This document shows positions 35,143-37,257 of a DNA stretch of 37,257 nucleotides, one piece after another. Position 1 is the stretch's first letter. The number at the start of each line of letters is the position of its first letter. The stretch lies in assembly GCA_003667245.1 (NCBI GenBank), contig RCNN01000292.1, positions 1-37,257 of the forward strand, read 5' to 3'. The position numbers and the translations under genes are program-made. Origin of the DNA: Heterostelium multicystogenum (lineage: Eukaryota > Evosea > Eumycetozoa > Acytosteliales > Acytosteliaceae). The notes below the pieces were generated by a model. The model saw only the letters and a list, made by a program, of their open reading frames with translations. It was not told where the DNA came from and searched no databases.

Positions 35143-35539
35143 ATGACAATCTTAGGTATTTATTAAATAATGCTCAAACTATAGATCTAGAACTTAGTAT
35201 TACTAATGTTTCTTATTTGTATTTTAGAAAACTTGAATAATCTTGGTCAACCAATTGCCAGTATGACTTCTTCGGTCAATGTTGACTCTTCCATTGGAGC
35301 AGAGTCAGGACAGTCTTCTAACATGACTTTCTGATTCCAACTGTGGTGGAAATGATTGGCGTGGTGGAAATTGGAGAGGTGGTAACTGGAGAGGTGGAAA
35401 TTGGAGAGGAGGAAACTGGAGAGGTGGAAATTGGAGAGGTGGAAACTGGAGAGGTGGAAATTTAGATGTTTTAAATCATGCATACCATCATCTCTTCAAG
35501 AAACATTGTTACAATGTAGATCTCAAACTTATTCTATAG
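35143..35539 (+). CDS. Small NWRGG-repeat protein
   Basis: A short gene with a tiny first exon (ATG at 35143, encoding MTIL plus one base) and a 72-bp GT-AG intron at 35156-35227. Exon 2 gives ENLNNLGQPIASMTSS and, after one frameshift at about 35333, DSNCGGNDWRGGNWRGG. Seven pentapeptide units of the form (N/D)WRGG follow, then NLDVLNHAYHHLFKKHC and the stop at 35539. The product is about 108 residues. The MTIL start, early intron and CGG element recall the small glycine-rich hssA/2C/7E-type proteins of D. discoideum, but the Trp-Arg-Gly-Gly repeat is not something I know from them. The many Arg-Gly pairs could be methylated or bind RNA, which is inference. Confidence 0.6.
35352..35456 (+). 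repeat. 15-bp tandem repeat encoding (N/D)WRGG
   Basis: Seven nearly identical 15-bp units of the type AACTGGAGAGGTGGA, differing only at third positions (AAT/AAC, GGT/GGA). The near identity suggests recent expansion or conversion. Confidence 0.85.
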
Positions 35540-35704
35540 TCCTTTTATCAAAATATCCTGTTTTTAAATAAAAGTATTATAATTAGTTAATCCAACACAC
35601 TATCTAGATATTTGACCTATAAAAATAGGTCCAGTCATTTTTAAATTTGAAACTTGATTGGTTCAATGAATCATTGCCAAAAAACAACAAGAATCATCAT
35701 ATAT

Positions 35705-35742
35705 AAATAGATAGATATATATATAGATATATAGATAGATAG
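35705..35742. repeat. ATAG/TATA microsatellite in a 5' leader
   Basis: A run of ATAG and TATA units ends three bases before the ATG of the PRCC-like gene. It is probably transcribed as part of its 5' leader. Confidence 0.7.
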
Positions 35743-35744
35743 AA

Positions 35745-36983
35745 ATGTTTGACTACAAATCAGATGGTGAATCATCAGACGAAGATGATGTTACAACTAC
35801 AAAGACAGCTACTGTCAAACCTAATATACTTAATGTTAATCAATGTTGATAGAGAGTCGAAAACTATCATATTACAGCAACCTTGGAAAGTAATAAACGA
35901 AAGGGCTAACTTCTACAACACCTTCATTATTCAAGGATCCAGACTATATTGAACCAACTGAAAAACAAATCTAAAAGACAATCAACTTCAACAGCATCAA
36001 AACTCTTTTCTAGACTCACTACCTGCACCTAAATCAAACGAATTACTACAATAGCTTCATCACCGTCGAATCAACTGTAAAACACATCCGAAACTTCAAA
36101 AAACCAATAGCAACAACAATAACAATACAAAGGCAAATAGTAAAAGCAGTAATCTTAACAATAGTCATCACTTGAATGAAAAAAGAAAAGAAATTTATTC
36201 AATAACTCTATGGTGCCAGGTGCACTTGAGGAAAAAAACATGCTAAAGAAGATCAAGGACGAAAAGAGAACAACTATTCCAACAGCAACTACTACTACAA
36301 CAGAAGAAAAAGAAGCTACAACCAACAAGAAGAAAGTAGAATCAAATCAAAAGAAAGAGGAATGATGATGAAGCGGAGGATGAAGATGTATCATTCTTTT
36401 CATTTGGAAATGATGCTGATGACATTGAATTACAAAAAAGATAGAAGAACAACAAAGACAACAGCAACTACTCCAACAACAGCAACAGCAGCTAGAACAA
36501 ATTCAACCTCTGACGTCCGATGAATCAGAATATAAATGCGGAGGAATACTATCCGATTATGATGAGAATGATCCCAATGCATTTGGCAACTATGACTATC
36601 AACAACAACAACTACAACAACAACAATATTATTATAACAATCAAAATCCACACTTTGATCAGGTATGTAATCAATGATTTCCGATCTAATTCAAACGATT
36701 AATTAGTACTAAAAAAGTCAAATTATAAAACCATAGTACCAAATTCAGAAATCATCAGGAATCGTGGAGATCAACCAAAGCAGTTTGCTGTCACAAGATC
36801 AAAAGGAGAATCACGATTTTGAGAGAAAGACAAAAGCAACTAGGTCCGAGAGCGCCAGTGACTTCAGGCTCACATAGATCCAAACATCAATGGACAAGTT
36901 TACTCACCGACTTCCAAGCCAAAAAGCAACAAATTGCTGAAAAGAAACTGGAAAACCAATATGCTCACCAACAACATAAATAA
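35745..36983 (+). CDS. PRCC-like nuclear protein
   Basis: Resembles PRCC, a nuclear protein associated with pre-mRNA splicing and binding MAD2B in mammals. The ATG at 35745 gives an acidic start (MFDYKSDGESSDEDDVTTTK). Later come LDSLPAPKS, the family-like MVPGALEEKNMLKKIKDEK, FFSFGNDADDIE, a Gln/Tyr-rich segment NYDYQQQQLQQQQ, and after the intron VEINQSSLLSQDQKENHDF. The C-terminal RSKHQWTSLLTDFQAKKQQ matches the PRCC end, which carries RRKHQITYLIHQAK. A GT-AG intron at 36663-36736 joins HFDQ to YQIQK in phase. Frameshifts are needed near 35835, 35970, 36110, 36355, 36440 and 36825. The stop is TAA at 36981. The middle is low complexity, rich in Asn, Gln, Thr and Lys, so only the ends support the family call. 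Confidence 0.65.
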
Positions 36984-37257
36984 TAATAATAATAATATTG
37001 AAGAAGAAATACCAAAGTTTGTCGGTGACTCTTTTCCACCTTAGTAAAAATATTTTTTGTAAAATCATTGCAAAAAAATAGAGGGACTTGTACTGTATTG
37101 GGCACACGGTTTTACTTTTTTTTTCAAGATGAGTAGTATGAAACTGACTGCCTGACTTTGATTAGATCTAATATTTAAGTGTCAAATAATCTGTGTGTTT
37201 GAAATCAACGGTTTCCAAACGTAAAACTAAAATAATAATGATTTTATATATTTTTTT
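36984..37257. other. 3' flank of the PRCC-like gene
   Basis: An AT-rich 3' region starting with repeated TAA units and ending at the window edge. No gene was seen. Confidence 0.5.

Noticed and set aside
35247..35483. Minus-strand frame with a repeated NFHLSS pattern
   Set aside because: Antisense reading of the NWRGG repeat. The plus frame has a splice signal, a start and the CGG element.
36430..36651. Minus-strand Val-rich frame
   Set aside because: Antisense of the Gln/Asn-rich segment of the PRCC-like gene.

Overview
The window looks like nuclear DNA from a dictyostelid social amoeba (Amoebozoa). The pointers are very AT-rich spacers, GT-AG introns of mostly 53-108 bp, a CAA/CAG polyglutamine tract, an FNIP-repeat protein (a family expanded in dictyostelids), a secreted ML-domain protein, and long IPT/TIG ectodomain proteins of the kind used in Dictyostelium cell recognition. 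The species cannot be fixed from sequence alone.

Almost every long gene is cut by one-base frameshifts, mostly at short homopolymer runs. They occur even in CPSF1, which is normally essential. I therefore read them as indel errors in the assembly and give one span per gene, carrying the reading frame across the breaks on homology.

Layout: 860-1296 (+) ML lipid-binding protein; 1815-6409 (-) CPSF1/CPSF160; 7921-9639 (+) sphingosine kinase; 9827-12716 (-) molybdenum cofactor sulfurase; 13417-15261 (+) FNIP-repeat protein; 15360-23427 (-) giant secreted protein with DNase II, IPT/TIG and bulb-lectin-like modules; 23808-29916 (+) its divergent paralogue with a DNase II-like domain, about eight IPT/TIG repeats, a membrane segment and a Thr/Ser-rich tract; 30220-32114 (+) CRT10-like WD40 protein; 32345-32629 (-) CSN9-like COP9 signalosome micropeptide; 33524-34168 (+) unidentified gene with a hydrophobic C-terminus; 34264-34588 (+) unidentified coding-like fragment; 35143-35539 (+) small NWRGG-repeat protein; 35745-36983 (+) PRCC-like protein.

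The most interesting part is the 14.5 kb divergent pair at 15360-29916. Both genes start with a signal peptide and a DNase II-like domain, then a shared middle module and IPT/TIG repeats, and they share a spacer of about 380 bp. The minus-strand copy keeps both HxK catalytic motifs of DNase II. The plus-strand copy has lost the histidine of both but keeps both lysines. This suggests an enzyme/pseudoenzyme pair of surface or secreted proteins, laid out like the divergent tgrB1/tgrC1 allorecognition pair of D. discoideum. The function is inference.

The other genes are mostly housekeeping: mRNA 3' processing (CPSF1), sphingolipid signalling (sphingosine kinase), Moco maturation (MOCOS), the COP9 signalosome (CSN9) and a nuclear PRCC-like protein. 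I found no convincing tRNA, rRNA, transposon or CRISPR array.
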